The notes under the pieces: generated by a model
Told to the model about the DNA's origin: nothing
The model's input: only the letters and a program-made list of their open reading frames with translations
Database searches by the model: none
Assembly (NCBI RefSeq): GCF_000381125.1
Contig: NZ_KB905935.1
Coordinates: 79,881-143,880 of the forward strand
Direction of reading: 5' to 3'
DNA from: Caldimonas manganoxidans ATCC BAA-369
GTDB lineage: Bacteria > Pseudomonadota > Gammaproteobacteria > Burkholderiales > Burkholderiaceae_C
Length of the DNA stretch: 64,000 nt
Position numbers and translations under genes: made by a program
Part shown: piece after piece, positions 46,301 through 54,639 of the stretch
Layout of the letters: each line of letters begins with the position of its first letter
Position numbering within the stretch: position 1 is the stretch's first letter

Positions 46301-46452
46301 GGATCCTCGTCCTGACCGAGCTGGAAGTAGGCTGCAAAGCCCAGCACCATCAGGACGACGAGCAAATAGCGTGTGAGCGCCGAATGTTCGAGCGCCCAGC
46401 GAGAGATGTTGAAGCGGCGCTCTTCCGAGGCCGGCAAGGGATGTGATCTCAC
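43330..46452 (-). CDS. RND efflux permease (AcrB superfamily, TriC-like)
   Basis: Complete 1040-residue inner-membrane pump. N-terminus WALEHSALTRYLLVVLMVLG is TM1. Porter domain markers are AYWPGATAQQIADQVTDKIE, TLQEVPYADIIRSYSKPGET and FNDEFGDVYGAIYAL. The TM4 proton relay is ALGLLVDDAIIAVEMMVRK. The second half mirrors this, ending with VALLGVIALMGMIMRNSVIL and LPAMYAAWFRVKEPHG. By eye it is closest to the TriC branch rather than to the permease at the left end of the window. Its adaptor gene is 39 bases upstream; no outer-membrane channel gene is adjacent. Confidence 0.93.
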   Translation of the reverse strand: MRSHPLPASEERRFNISRWALEHSALTRYLLVVLMVLGFAAYFQLGQDEDPPFAFRAMVVRAYWPGATAQQIADQVTDKIERTLQEVPYADIIRSYSKPGETLIIFQVADSSPPEELQQIWYQTRKKVNDMRGSLPQGVIGPFFNDEFGDVYGAIYALSADGFSPRELKEYADRVRQRLLRVPDVAKVEIFGAQDEKIYIEVSQARLAQLGLDFNQVIAQLGQQNAIVSAGVVTLPTDQVQLRVSGPFNSEEELRAFPIRAGGNTLRLGDIAEVRRGYVDPPQVKVRHQGQEVLALGVSMTKGGDIIRLGRDLEKVVSQIRSELPVGIEMTQFQDQSSVVSRSVNEFVKVLIEAVVVVLAVSFVSLGLHVRPLRLDWRPGMVVAITIPLVLAITFVTMYFWGVGLHKISLGSLIIALGLLVDDAIIAVEMMVRKLEEGYDKLRAATAAYEITAMPMLTGTLITAVGFLPIGLAKSAVGEYTFAIFAVTAAALVISWVVSVYFVPYLGTVLLKVRAHADQGPHEVFDTPFYNRFRRWVGWCVRHRWITIGLTVLSLVLGLLGMGRVQQQFFPDSNRLEVLVDLWLPEGASFQATEEVARRVEARLMKEEGVATVSTWVGSGVPRFALVLDQIFPQSNVSQMIVMPKDLPAREALRRRLPALLAEEFPEVRGRVKLLPNGPPVPYPVQFRVMGTDPAEVRRIADEVKAVMRANPNLRGVNDNWNESIKVLRLDIDQTRARALGVTSQAIAQALRTAQTGNTIGQYRDGDKLIDIVLRTPAHERAALTDLYNAYVPTASGRSIPLTQVARAEFVWEPGVLWREGRDYAVTVQGDVVEGLQPATVSFQIDPQLDAIRARLPAGYRIEMAGTVAESNKGTGSIAAGVPVMLFITFTLLMLQLHSFSRAALVFLTAPLGIAGVAAALLILNRPFGFVALLGVIALMGMIMRNSVILIDQIEQDRARGVPDWQAVVEAAVRRLRPILLTAAAAVLAMIPLSRSIFWGPMAVAIMGGLIVATVLTLLALPAMYAAWFRVKEPHGSTPG

Positions 46453-46491
46453 GAATGACCTCGTCCTCTAGAGTCAGGGGGCGATGCGGAC

Positions 46492-47643
46492 TCAGGGAGC
46501 ACTGCGCGAGGCGGTCTCCAATGCGCCGGGAGCTGAGGCCGGCGCCGCCGGCGTCGTGCCCTCACGATAGATCCGCACACGCTGTCCAGGGGTCAGCACA
46601 TGCACGCCTGCGGTGACGATCGTCTGGCCCGGCTTCAGCCCGCTGCGCACCACCACCTCATTGCCGTCGCTGCCTGCCAGCTCCACGGGATGCAAGTTCA
46701 CCGCCATGGTGTCTGGGTCGACCACCCAGACATGGGTGCGGCCCTGATGCTCGCGCAACGCCGACAAGGGCAGCTTGGCCACACCGGCCTGTGCCGGCTG
46801 CTGGATCACCACCGTGGCGGTGCGCCCCAAGGGCACGTCCGTCAACCCCAGGTCGGCCTTGACCGTGTAGGTGCGCGTGATGGGGTCCGCTGCAGCGGCC
46901 ACCTCGCGGATGCGCGCCTCGATGGAGCGCCCTTCCTGCCCCCACAGGCGCACCTGCACCGGCACGCCGGCAGCGGCCAGCGCGCGCACGGCTTCGAGTT
47001 GATCCTCGGGGACTGCGAACACGGCATCGCGCGGCCCGTCATGCGCCAAACGAAGTACTGCCATGCCCGCACCCAAGACCATGCCGGGCTCGGCCTCGAT
47101 CGCGGTGACCACCCCCGAGACATCGGCCACCAAATTCGCGTAGGCCGCTTGATTGCCCTGCACATTGGCCTGCGCCTGCGCTTGGGCCCATTGAGCCCGT
47201 GCCGCCTTGAGGGCCGTCTCACGGCGCTCCAGTTCGGCCGAACTGATGAAACCCTGGGCCCGCAGTTCGCTGAAGCGCCGGAAGTCGGCCTCGGCCTGCT
47301 CCAGGTTCGCCTGGGCCGCCGACACGGCGGCGCGCGCGGCCTGCTCGCCCAAACGCAGATCCCGGGCATCCAGCACGGCCAATACCTGCCCAGCACGCAC
47401 CTTGTCGCCAAGATTCACGTGACGCTGCACCATCTTGCCCGGCACACGAAAGCCCAGCCGAGACTCCGTGCGCGCCCGCACCTCCGCCGCGTACTCCTGC
47501 TGCTGCCGTGCCGACGAAGCAGCCAGGGTCAGGGTCCGCACCGCGCGCACCGGTTCTTGCGGCGGCGGCGTGCGGGTACAGCCCGTCAGCACCAGCGAAA
47601 CCAGCGCAAGGATGACGGCAGAAACAAGCGTAGGCTGAGGCAT
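46492..47643 (-). CDS. RND efflux periplasmic adaptor, lipoprotein
   Basis: 383 residues from the ATG at 47643. Lipoprotein signal MPQPTLVSAVILALVSLVLT with lipobox LTGC, so membrane-anchored on the periplasmic side. Lipoyl halves (FRVPGKMVQRHVNLGDKVRA and ANLVADVSGVVTAIEAEPGM) flank an alpha-hairpin (about residues 90-150); beta-barrel and membrane-proximal domains follow (PLSALREHQGRTHVWVVDPD). First gene of the pump operon, behind a TetR-type operator. Confidence 0.92.
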   Translation of the reverse strand: MPQPTLVSAVILALVSLVLTGCTRTPPPQEPVRAVRTLTLAASSARQQQEYAAEVRARTESRLGFRVPGKMVQRHVNLGDKVRAGQVLAVLDARDLRLGEQAARAAVSAAQANLEQAEADFRRFSELRAQGFISSAELERRETALKAARAQWAQAQAQANVQGNQAAYANLVADVSGVVTAIEAEPGMVLGAGMAVLRLAHDGPRDAVFAVPEDQLEAVRALAAAGVPVQVRLWGQEGRSIEARIREVAAAADPITRTYTVKADLGLTDVPLGRTATVVIQQPAQAGVAKLPLSALREHQGRTHVWVVDPDTMAVNLHPVELAGSDGNEVVVRSGLKPGQTIVTAGVHVLTPGQRVRIYREGTTPAAPASAPGALETASRSAP

Positions 47644-47756
47644 CACAAGACCTTGAGCGAAAAAACGTCCATACCGCTTGCTCACCCCCGAGGCTGCGCA
47701 CCAGCCCTGCGCGAGAGAGCCCAGTGGAATCCCGAGGATGGCAAATGCCCGAAAAT

Positions 47757-47776
47757 TACTGACTGACTGGTCAGTA
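47757..47776 (-). promoter_or_regulatory. TetR-type operator upstream of the second RND operon
   Basis: TACTGAC and GTCAGTA are perfect 7-base inverted arms around TGACTG. On the minus strand TAATTT begins at the distal edge of the palindrome and TAGAGT lies 17 bases upstream, so the palindrome fills the spacer of a weak promoter for the adaptor gene. Such sites are typical for TetR/AcrR repressors of pumps. No such regulator is encoded in the window. Confidence 0.55.
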
Positions 47777-47854
47777 CTCTAAATTTCGTCCGCCCCCCTG
47801 TCAAGGCCGAAGCTTCGGAGGCTCCGCCCGCAAAACGCATGGACAATCGCCCCC

Positions 47855-48691
47855 GTGAGTGTGAAGCACTATGAAAACTTTCCCGTGGCGTCCTGGCTGT
47901 GCCCTGCGGCACTGCGCCCGGCCGTCGCTGCCCTTTACTGGTACGCCCGCACGGCGGACGACTTGGCCGACGAAGGCCGCCGCAGTCCGGCGCAACGCTT
48001 GTCCGACTTGGCGGCCTACCGGCGCGACCTGGCGGCCACGGTGGCCGGCCAGCCAGTGTCGCAGCGTTGGCCCCACATTTTCATCCCCCTGAGGCAAGCC
48101 CTGGCGCGCCATCGCTGGCCAGTGCACTTGCTGGAAGACCTGCTCAGCGCCTTCGAGCAAGATGTCGTCAAGCACCGCTACGTGGACCGGCAAGACCTGC
48201 TGGACTATTGCCGGCGTTCGGCCAACCCGATCGGGCGGCTGATGCTGCATCTGCTGAACATCGATGACGAAGTGTCGCTGCGGCAGTCCGACAACATTTG
48301 CACGGCTTTGCAGCTGATCAACTTCTGGCAAGACCTCGGAGAGGACGCCCAGCGCGGCCGGCTGTACATCCCTCTGGAGGACTGCGCCCGCCACCGTGTG
48401 CCACCAGCCTCGCTGCTGGCACGGCACGAAACGCCGGGCACCCAGCCCCTGGTGCGCGACATGGTCGAATGGGCGCGCCGCCTGATGGACGAAGGCGCTC
48501 CGCTGGCGCAACGTGTGCGAGGACGATTCGGCTGGGAACTGCGCCTGGTCATACAAGGAGGACTGCGCATCCTTGAGAAAATTCACCGCCTCGACTACGC
48601 CACCCTCCACTGCCGTCCCGTGTTGCACCGCCTCGATGCCCCGATCCTGCTGTGGCGTGCGCTGCGGATGCCTCGTCTGACCGCCCCATGA
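47855..48691 (+). CDS. hpnC: Squalene synthesis protein HpnC
   Basis: Member of the trans-isoprenyl diphosphate synthase head-to-head class, 278 residues, GTG start. In the three-step bacterial route HpnD makes presqualene diphosphate from two farnesyl diphosphates, HpnC converts it to hydroxysqualene and HpnE reduces that to squalene. The first Asp-rich motif is ALYWYARTADDLADEG, the second INFWQDLGEDAQRGRLYIP. The stop overlaps the hpnD start (ATGA). Squalene here would feed hopanoid synthesis, but squalene-hopene cyclase is not in the window. Confidence 0.95.
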   Translation: MSVKHYENFPVASWLCPAALRPAVAALYWYARTADDLADEGRRSPAQRLSDLAAYRRDLAATVAGQPVSQRWPHIFIPLRQALARHRWPVHLLEDLLSAFEQDVVKHRYVDRQDLLDYCRRSANPIGRLMLHLLNIDDEVSLRQSDNICTALQLINFWQDLGEDAQRGRLYIPLEDCARHRVPPASLLARHETPGTQPLVRDMVEWARRLMDEGAPLAQRVRGRFGWELRLVIQGGLRILEKIHRLDYATLHCRPVLHRLDAPILLWRALRMPRLTAP

Positions 48692-49524
48692 CGCCACAGC
48701 AATACGTTCAGGACAAAGCCGCCGCCAGCGGGTCGAGCTTCTACTACGCCTTTCTTTTCCTGCCGCCGCCCCGCCGCGCAGCCATCACCGCGTTTTATGC
48801 CTTTTGCCGAGAGGTCGATGACGTGGTCGACGAAGTCAGCGACCCGGGTGTCGCGCAGGCCAAACTGGGCTGGTGGCGTCGCGAGGTGGCCGCATCCTTT
48901 GCCGGGCGTCCGAGCCATCCAGTCATGCAAGCCTTGATGCCCCACGTTGCGACCTACGGGATTCGAGCCGACCAGCTGCTGGCCGTCATCGAGGGATGTC
49001 AGATGGACCTCGATCAAACCCGCTACCTCGACTATGCCGGGCTGCAACGCTACTGCCATCTCGTGGCCGGGGTGGTCGGCGAGGTCGCCAGCAGCATCTT
49101 CGGTCGCACCGAAGCCCGCACCATCGACTATGCGCACCGCCTCGGCCTGGCTTTGCAGCTGACCAACATCATCCGTGACGTGGGAGACGACGCACGCCGC
49201 GGCCGCATCTACCTGCCGGTCAACGAGCTCCAGCAATTCGACGTGAAAGCCCACGAGATCCTGAACCGCGTCTACAGCGATCGATTCACCGCCTTGATGC
49301 GATTTCAGGCCGAGCGAGCCCACCGCTGCTACGACGAGGCCCTGGCCCTGCTGCCCGCAGCCGACCGAGCCTCGCAGAAGCCTGGCCTGATGATGGCCAA
49401 CATCTATCGCACTCTCTTGCGCGAAGTGGAATCCACCGGCTTCCAGGTGCTGCACCAACGCATCGCGCTGACCCCGCTGCGCAAGCTGTGGATCGCGTGG
49501 CGGACTCACTGGCGGGAGCGCTGA
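48688..49524 (+). CDS. hpnD: Presqualene diphosphate synthase HpnD
   Basis: 278 residues from the ATG at 48688 (MTPQQYVQDKAAASGSSFYY), coupled to hpnC. Asp-rich motifs AFYAFCREVDDVVDEV and LTNIIRDVGDDARRGRIYLP bind Mg-diphosphate. It condenses two farnesyl diphosphates to presqualene diphosphate. hpnE begins 2 bases after its stop. Confidence 0.95.
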   Translation: MTPQQYVQDKAAASGSSFYYAFLFLPPPRRAAITAFYAFCREVDDVVDEVSDPGVAQAKLGWWRREVAASFAGRPSHPVMQALMPHVATYGIRADQLLAVIEGCQMDLDQTRYLDYAGLQRYCHLVAGVVGEVASSIFGRTEARTIDYAHRLGLALQLTNIIRDVGDDARRGRIYLPVNELQQFDVKAHEILNRVYSDRFTALMRFQAERAHRCYDEALALLPAADRASQKPGLMMANIYRTLLREVESTGFQVLHQRIALTPLRKLWIAWRTHWRER

Positions 49525-49526
49525 GC

Positions 49527-50810
49527 ATGAGCCAGCGACTGGCGGTGATCGGCGCCGGCTGGGCCGGCTGCGCAGCGGCCGTGCAGGCCGTGGACGAGGG
49601 TTTCGATGTCACCCTGTACGAAATGGCCTCTCACCTGGGAGGACGTGCCCGACGGGTGGACATCGAAGGGCTGGCCTTGGACAACGGACAACACATCCTG
49701 ATGGGCGCCTACACCGAATGTCTACGGCTGATGCGGCAGGTGGGCGTGCGCACGACGCTGGACTTGCTACGCACGCCATTGCAGCTGATTCATGCCGATG
49801 GCAGCGGCTTGCGGCTGGGTGCGGGCCGAGCCGTGCCAGCGCTGCTGAAGGCCATTGCCGCCCAGCGGGGATGGACCCGCGGTGAACGCCTGGCTTTGCT
49901 GCGCCAGGCCACCCTGTGGACGCTGCGCCGCTTCCGCTGCGCCCCTGAGCTCACCGTGGCTCAGTTGTGTGCCAACCTGCCCGTGCGAGTGCGCGACGAG
50001 CTCATCGACCCCTTGTGCGCGGCCGCCTTGAACACACCGGCACACCGTGCCAGTGCGGCCGTTTTCTTGCGCGTGCTGCGCGACACCCTCGGATCCGGGC
50101 CTGGCAGCAGCGACCTGCTCCTGCCACGCACCCACCTCAGCGCCCTGTTTCCCGACCCCGCCGCCCGCTGGCTGGAACGCGCTGGCGCGCGGGTGCGGCG
50201 CCATCACCGCGTGACCGCACTGCAGCGCCACGCGCCCCATGGCTGGCGGGTCGATGGCGAAGCTTACGACGCAGTGATCCTTGCGTGCCCGCCCGGCGAG
50301 GCAGCCCGCCTGTGCCGACCCCATGCCCCAGCTTGGGCCGAGCAAGCCGAAAGCCTGAGCTTCGAACCCATCGTGACCGTCTACGCCCATGCCGACGGTG
50401 CCCGACTCCCGCAGCCGATGCTGGCCCTGCGCAGCCATGACGCCGCGCCGGCCCAGTACGTGTTCGACCGCGGCCAGCTCAACGGCCCCACCGGCTTGCT
50501 CGCCTTCGTGATCAGTGCGGCGAGCCCATGGGTCAGCCGGGGTTTGGAGGCCACCGCACAGGCCGTTTGCGAGCAAGCCCATCGCGAATTGTCGCGTTAC
50601 CTGCGCCCCCCCTTGCGAGTGATCCGCAGCATCGTCGAAAAACGAGCGACATTCCTGTGCGAGCCCGGGCTGCAACGCCCATCGGCCACCATTGCGCCAG
50701 GCCTGTGGGCCGCCGGTGACCACGTCAACGGCCCCTACCCCGCCACCTTGGAAGGCGCCGTACGCGCCGGCGTGGCCGCCGCCCGGCTTGCGGCAGCCAG
50801 CCTCCGGTGA
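49527..50810 (+). CDS. hpnE: Hydroxysqualene dehydroxylase HpnE (FAD-dependent)
   Basis: 427 residues. FAD-binding Rossmann motif RLAVIGAGWAGCAAAVQA at the N-terminus, then LYEMASHLGGRARRVDIEG and DNGQHILMGAY as in amine oxidase/phytoene desaturase-like enzymes. C-terminal FAD motif GLWAAGDHVNGPYPATLEGA. It reduces hydroxysqualene to squalene. Third gene of hpnCDE. Confidence 0.94.
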   Translation: MSQRLAVIGAGWAGCAAAVQAVDEGFDVTLYEMASHLGGRARRVDIEGLALDNGQHILMGAYTECLRLMRQVGVRTTLDLLRTPLQLIHADGSGLRLGAGRAVPALLKAIAAQRGWTRGERLALLRQATLWTLRRFRCAPELTVAQLCANLPVRVRDELIDPLCAAALNTPAHRASAAVFLRVLRDTLGSGPGSSDLLLPRTHLSALFPDPAARWLERAGARVRRHHRVTALQRHAPHGWRVDGEAYDAVILACPPGEAARLCRPHAPAWAEQAESLSFEPIVTVYAHADGARLPQPMLALRSHDAAPAQYVFDRGQLNGPTGLLAFVISAASPWVSRGLEATAQAVCEQAHRELSRYLRPPLRVIRSIVEKRATFLCEPGLQRPSATIAPGLWAAGDHVNGPYPATLEGAVRAGVAAARLAAASLR

Positions 50811-50853
50811 TTTCGCCATGCAAAAACGCATCATTTCAGGTGACAATCACGGC

Positions 50854-51621
50854 ATGAGAAAGTCCGACGGCCACTCCCCTACCATCCAGGTCCTGGAGCG
50901 CATGTTCGCCTTGCTGGACGTGCTGGCCGCCCACCAGGATCCAGTCTCACTCAAAGAAATCAGCGCCCAAACCGGCCTGCACCCGTCCACCGCCCACCGC
51001 ATCCTGAACGACCTGGCCACCGGGCGTTTCGTCGATCGGCCCGAAGCCGGCAGCTACCGGCTGGGCATGCGGCTCTTGGAACTGGGCAATCTCGTCAAGG
51101 CCCGCCTGGACGTGCGTGACGCCGCCCTGGGGCCGATGCGCGAGCTGCACAAGCTCACGCATCAACCGGTCAATCTGTCAGTCCGCCAGGGAGACGAGAT
51201 CGTCTACATCGAACGCACCTACAGCGAACGCTCCGGCATGCAAGTGGTGCGCGCCGTGGGGGGCCGCGCCCCGCTGCACCTGACCTCGGTCGGCAAGCTC
51301 TTTTTGGCCCAGGACGACCCCCAGCGCGTGCGCGCCTATGCGACCCGCACCGGGTTGGCGGGCCACACCCGCAACAGCATCACCGACTTGGCCACACTCG
51401 AACGCGAATTGGCCCGGGTGCGCCAGTTGGGCTATGCGCGCGACAACGAGGAACTCGAGCTGGGGGTGCGTTGCATGGCGGCCGGCATACGCGACGACCA
51501 GGGCAAACTGGTGGCCGGCCTGTCGATCTCCGCCCCGGCCGATCGCCTCGAAGAGTCCTGGCTCGAGCGCCTACAGTCCACGGCGGCGCAGATTTCTGCG
51601 GCTTTGGGCTACCGCGGCTGA
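50854..51621 (+). CDS. IclR family transcriptional regulator
   Basis: 255 residues from the ATG at 50854 (MRKSDGHSPTIQVLERMFAL); an ATG at 50818 is possible but the shorter form matches the usual N-terminus. Winged helix-turn-helix (PVSLKEISAQTGLHPSTAHR, ILNDLATGRFVDRPEAGSYR) and the C-terminal IclR effector domain (VNLSVRQGDEIVYIERTYSE, LHLTSVGKLFLAQD, YARDNEELELGVRCMAAGI). The effector and targets are unknown. It starts 43 bases after hpnE, so it could be read with the hpn genes. Confidence 0.92.
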   Translation: MRKSDGHSPTIQVLERMFALLDVLAAHQDPVSLKEISAQTGLHPSTAHRILNDLATGRFVDRPEAGSYRLGMRLLELGNLVKARLDVRDAALGPMRELHKLTHQPVNLSVRQGDEIVYIERTYSERSGMQVVRAVGGRAPLHLTSVGKLFLAQDDPQRVRAYATRTGLAGHTRNSITDLATLERELARVRQLGYARDNEELELGVRCMAAGIRDDQGKLVAGLSISAPADRLEESWLERLQSTAAQISAALGYRG

Positions 51622-51661
51622 AGCCGACGATCGGCCGCCACCGTGCCGCGCCGGTCGATGC

Positions 51662-52792
51662 TCAAGACGTCACCCGCGGACTGCCGTGGCCGCCTCCCGC
51701 CCCGGCAGCCCCCAGTCCACGCTCCAACAGCCAGCGACGCACCCGCTCGGCATCGCCCAGTCGGGAGAAACGCCCGGCCGAGTCGAGAAAGACCATGATC
51801 AGCTTGCGGCCGGCCAGCTCAGCCTGCATCACCAGGCAACGACCGGCCTCGGCGATGTAGCCCGTCTTTTGCAGCCCGATGTCCCACGTCGGATTGAAGA
51901 CCAAGCCATTGGTGTTGCGATATTTGAGCTGCCGATTGCCGACCACCACCTGATACTCCGGCGAGGTCGACAACTCCCGGATCAAGGGCACCTCATAGGT
52001 CGCCTTCACCAAGACGGCCAAATCGCGAGCACTGGATTGGTTGCGACTGGACAGGCCCGTCGGCTCGACGAAGCGCGTGTCATGCATGCCCAGTTCCTGG
52101 GCCTTCCGGTTCATCGCCGCCACGAACGGTCCCAAACCGCCCGGGTAATGCCGTCCCAAGGCGTGAGCCGCCCGGTTCTCCGACGACATCAGCGCCAGAT
52201 GCAGCATTTCTTCGCGGCTCAGGCGGGTCCCCACCGCCAAACGGGAACGGCTGCCCTTTTCGGTGTCGATGTCCTCCCGCGTGATGGTCAGCATCTCGTC
52301 CAGTGGCTGGCCGGCTTCGATCACCACCAGCGCCGTCATCAGCTTGGTCAACGAGGCAATCGGCAGCACGGCCTGAGAGTTCTTGCTGAACAGCACCTCT
52401 TCGGTGTCCTGGTCGAGCACCAAGGCCACACTGGATTTCAGATCCAGAGGATCATCGACCGCATGCAGACCGAAGGCCTGCCCGTACGACACTGGCGAGC
52501 TCGTCGGTGCAGCCGTGACACGCTGTACCACGGTCCGCTTGGCCGCCACCGCGGCCCCACTGGCCGACACCCGCGGACGCGACGAACGGACCTCGGAACG
52601 GCTGCTGCGCTTGGCCGATCGGGCCACGGGCTTCTTGCGCTGCGATTCCACCACCGCGCGCTTGCTGGCCGACGCCGTCGGGCGCTTTGCCCCCTCCTGT
52701 GCCGCCAGCAGCGGTCCGGACGCGCACACCCCTACCACCAGGGCCAGTCCGGCCACCAGCCCTTGCCACGTTTTCGCCCAAGCCAACCGCAT
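51662..52792 (-). CDS. pbpG: D-alanyl-D-alanine endopeptidase (PBP7/PbpG-like)
   Basis: Periplasmic low-molecular-weight penicillin-binding protein, peptidase S11 family, 376 residues. Signal peptide about residues 1-30, then an unusual Lys/Arg/Ser-rich linker (about 35-85) before the catalytic domain. Active-site motifs: SxxK as ASLTKLM, SxN as SSENRAAHALGRH, KTG as LQKTGYIAEAGRC. It cleaves D-Ala-meso-DAP cross-links in known relatives. The ATG at 52792 is preferred to a GTG three bases upstream. Convergent with the IclR gene. Confidence 0.93.
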   Translation of the reverse strand: MRLAWAKTWQGLVAGLALVVGVCASGPLLAAQEGAKRPTASASKRAVVESQRKKPVARSAKRSSRSEVRSSRPRVSASGAAVAAKRTVVQRVTAAPTSSPVSYGQAFGLHAVDDPLDLKSSVALVLDQDTEEVLFSKNSQAVLPIASLTKLMTALVVIEAGQPLDEMLTITREDIDTEKGSRSRLAVGTRLSREEMLHLALMSSENRAAHALGRHYPGGLGPFVAAMNRKAQELGMHDTRFVEPTGLSSRNQSSARDLAVLVKATYEVPLIRELSTSPEYQVVVGNRQLKYRNTNGLVFNPTWDIGLQKTGYIAEAGRCLVMQAELAGRKLIMVFLDSAGRFSRLGDAERVRRWLLERGLGAAGAGGGHGSPRVTS

Positions 52793-52802
52793 CACTGCCC
52801 AA

Positions 52803-52852
52803 CTCCCGCAGTCTTTGCGGGGGAGTGTAGGCGATCAGAAAAATGCAGGCAA
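52803..52852 (-). promoter_or_regulatory. Promoter and palindrome upstream of pbpG
   Basis: TTGCCT (52852-52847) and TACACT (52829-52824) on the minus strand with a 17-base spacer. An inverted repeat (CTCCCGCA at 52803-52810 with TGCGGGGGAG at 52816-52825) overlaps the end of the -10, so it could serve as an operator as well. Confidence 0.5.
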
Positions 52853-52923
52853 GATCAAAAACTTACGCAATATTTCTCAAGTTCCATCGAAAACATGGGG
52901 CCTCCCGAGCCCTGCCCCCGGAC

Positions 52924-54465
52924 TCAACCCTGGGCCGCCACCCGCTCACTCTTGCTGTGCAGCTTGTTCAAGGCAGCGAGATAGGCCTTGGCCGAGGCCA
53001 CCACGATGTCCGGGTCGGCCCCCACGCCATTGACCACCCGGCCCCCGTGCTGCAGCCGGATCGTCACCTCCCCCTGCGATTCCGTGCTGCCCGACGTGAT
53101 GGCATTGACCGAATACAGCAGCATCTCCGCCCCGCTCTGCACATGGGCTTCGATGGCCTTCAAGCTGGCATCCACCGGGCCGTTGCCATGGCTTTCGCCA
53201 TGGATCTCCCGATCGCCGGCGGCGAAAACCACCTTGGCGTGCGGGCGCTCACCCGTTTCGGAGTGCTGAGACAGCGCCAACAAACGGTAGTGCTCATGTT
53301 CGTTGGTCACGCTCTCATCGCCCACCAGCGCGATGATGTCCTCGTCGAAGATCTCACTCTTGCGATCCGCCAATTCCTTGAACTTGGCAAACGCCGCGTT
53401 GATCTCGGCCTCGGATTCCAGCTCGATGCCCAGCTCCTGCAAACGCTGTTTGAAGGCGTTGCGCCCCGACAGCTTGCCCAGCACGATCTTGTTGGCGGTC
53501 CAGCCCACGTCCTCCGCACGCATGATCTCGTAGGTGTCGCGGGCTTTGAGCACACCGTCTTGGTGGATGCCCGATGCATGCGCAAACGCATTGGCGCCTA
53601 CCACGGCCTTGTTGGGCTGGACCACGAAACCGGTGATCTGCGACACCAGCCGCGAGGCCGGCACGATCTGCGTGGTGTCGATGCCCACCTCCAGCCCGAA
53701 GTAGTCACGACGCGTGCGCACAGCCATCACGACTTCTTCCAGCGAGCAATTGCCAGCCCGCTCGCCCAGGCCATTGATGGTGCATTCGACCTGGCGCGCT
53801 CCGCCGATTTGCACACCGGCCAGCGAGTTGGCCACTGCCATGCCCAAATCGTTGTGGCAATGCACCGACCACACCGCCTTGTCGGAATTCGGGATGCGCT
53901 CGCGCAACGTCTTGATGAAGTTGCCATACAGCTCGGGCACCGCATACCCCACCGTGTCCGGAATGTTGATGGTGGTGGCGCCTTCGTCGATCACGGCCTC
54001 CAGCACACGGCACAGAAAATCGATGTCCGAGCGATAGCCATCCTCGGGAGAAAACTCCACATCACCGCACAGATTGCGCGCGAAACGCACTGCCAGCCGG
54101 GCCTGCTCGTACACCTGCTCCGGCGTCATGCGCAGCTTCTTTTCCATGTGCAGCGGACTGGTGGCGATGAAGGTGTGGATGCGTGCGGAGGCCGCCCCCT
54201 TCAGGGCTTCGGCGGCGCGACTGATGTCGCGGTCGTTGGCCCGTGCCAGCGAGCACACGGTAGAGCCTTTGATGTGGTCGGCAATCGACTTGACCGCCTC
54301 GAAGTCGCCGTTGGATGCCGCCGCAAACCCCGCCTCGATCACGTCCACGCGCAAGCGTTCGAGCTGACGAGCGATGCGCAGCTTCTCGTCCTTGGTCATC
54401 GAAGCGCCGGGAGACTGCTCCCCGTCGCGCAGCGTGGTGTCGAAGATGATCAGCTTATCGGCCAT
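52924..54465 (-). CDS. leuA: 2-isopropylmalate synthase
   Basis: First committed step of leucine synthesis: acetyl-CoA plus 2-ketoisovalerate. 513 residues from the ATG at 54465. HMG-like TIM barrel: [18 protein letters not shown] (metal and substrate site), [50 protein letters not shown] (metal His pair) and [15 protein letters not shown]. The C-terminal regulatory LeuA domain (about 370-510) is present, so leucine feedback is expected. The leader carries a leucine-rich leader peptide and a hairpin with a T-rich tail. Confidence 0.97.
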   Translation of the reverse strand: MADKLIIFDTTLRDGEQSPGASMTKDEKLRIARQLERLRVDVIEAGFAAASNGDFEAVKSIADHIKGSTVCSLARANDRDISRAAEALKGAASARIHTFIATSPLHMEKKLRMTPEQVYEQARLAVRFARNLCGDVEFSPEDGYRSDIDFLCRVLEAVIDEGATTINIPDTVGYAVPELYGNFIKTLRERIPNSDKAVWSVHCHNDLGMAVANSLAGVQIGGARQVECTINGLGERAGNCSLEEVVMAVRTRRDYFGLEVGIDTTQIVPASRLVSQITGFVVQPNKAVVGANAFAHASGIHQDGVLKARDTYEIMRAEDVGWTANKIVLGKLSGRNAFKQRLQELGIELESEAEINAAFAKFKELADRKSEIFDEDIIALVGDESVTNEHEHYRLLALSQHSETGERPHAKVVFAAGDREIHGESHGNGPVDASLKAIEAHVQSGAEMLLYSVNAITSGSTESQGEVTIRLQHGGRVVNGVGADPDIVVASAKAYLAALNKLHSKSERVAAQG

Positions 54466-54490
54466 GATGGGCTCCGTGGGGATACGATGC

Positions 54491-54535
54491 GGTGAAAACG
54501 AAACGGCCCGCGGGCTGGGTGCGCTGGCGGGCCGT
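54491..54535 (-). terminator. Attenuator hairpin in the leuA leader
   Basis: On the minus strand ACGGCCCGC (54535-54527) pairs perfectly with GCGGGCCGT (54511-54503) around a 15-base loop, followed by TTCGTTTT. It ends 26 bases before the leuA start and lies downstream of a leucine-rich leader peptide, as in a classical attenuator. Confidence 0.75.
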
Positions 54536-54563
54536 ACGTGCTGGAAACCGTTGACGAAGACGA

Positions 54564-54620
54564 TCAGCGTGCCCGCGGCACTCCTAGGGGTAGCAAAGAC
54601 ATCGTCAGGACAGAAACCAT
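54564..54620 (-). CDS. leuL: leu leader peptide
   Basis: Small frame of 18 codons reading [18 protein letters not shown], ending in TGA 28 bases before the attenuator stem. Leucine codons are CTG (5), TTG (9), CTA (10) and CTA (12); CTA is rare in such GC-rich genes, so their closeness looks selected. Three valines add to the branched-chain content. An extended -10 sits 7 bases before the ATG, so the transcript may start at or next to the start codon and be translated leaderless. GCGGGC in codons 15-17 can pair with GCCCGC of the terminator 5' arm, one possible antiterminator. Confidence 0.65.
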   Translation of the reverse strand: MVSVLTMSLLPLGVPRAR

Positions 54621-54626
54621 GGGAAC

Positions 54627-54635
54627 AATATAGCA
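54627..54635 (-). promoter_or_regulatory. Extended -10 promoter of leuL-leuA
   Basis: TGCTATATT on the minus strand is an extended -10 (TGn plus TATATT). The -35 region is poor, which an extended -10 can offset. It lies just after the pssA stop (54640). Predicted initiation is near 54620, the A of the leuL ATG. Confidence 0.55.
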
Positions 54636-54639
54636 CCGA

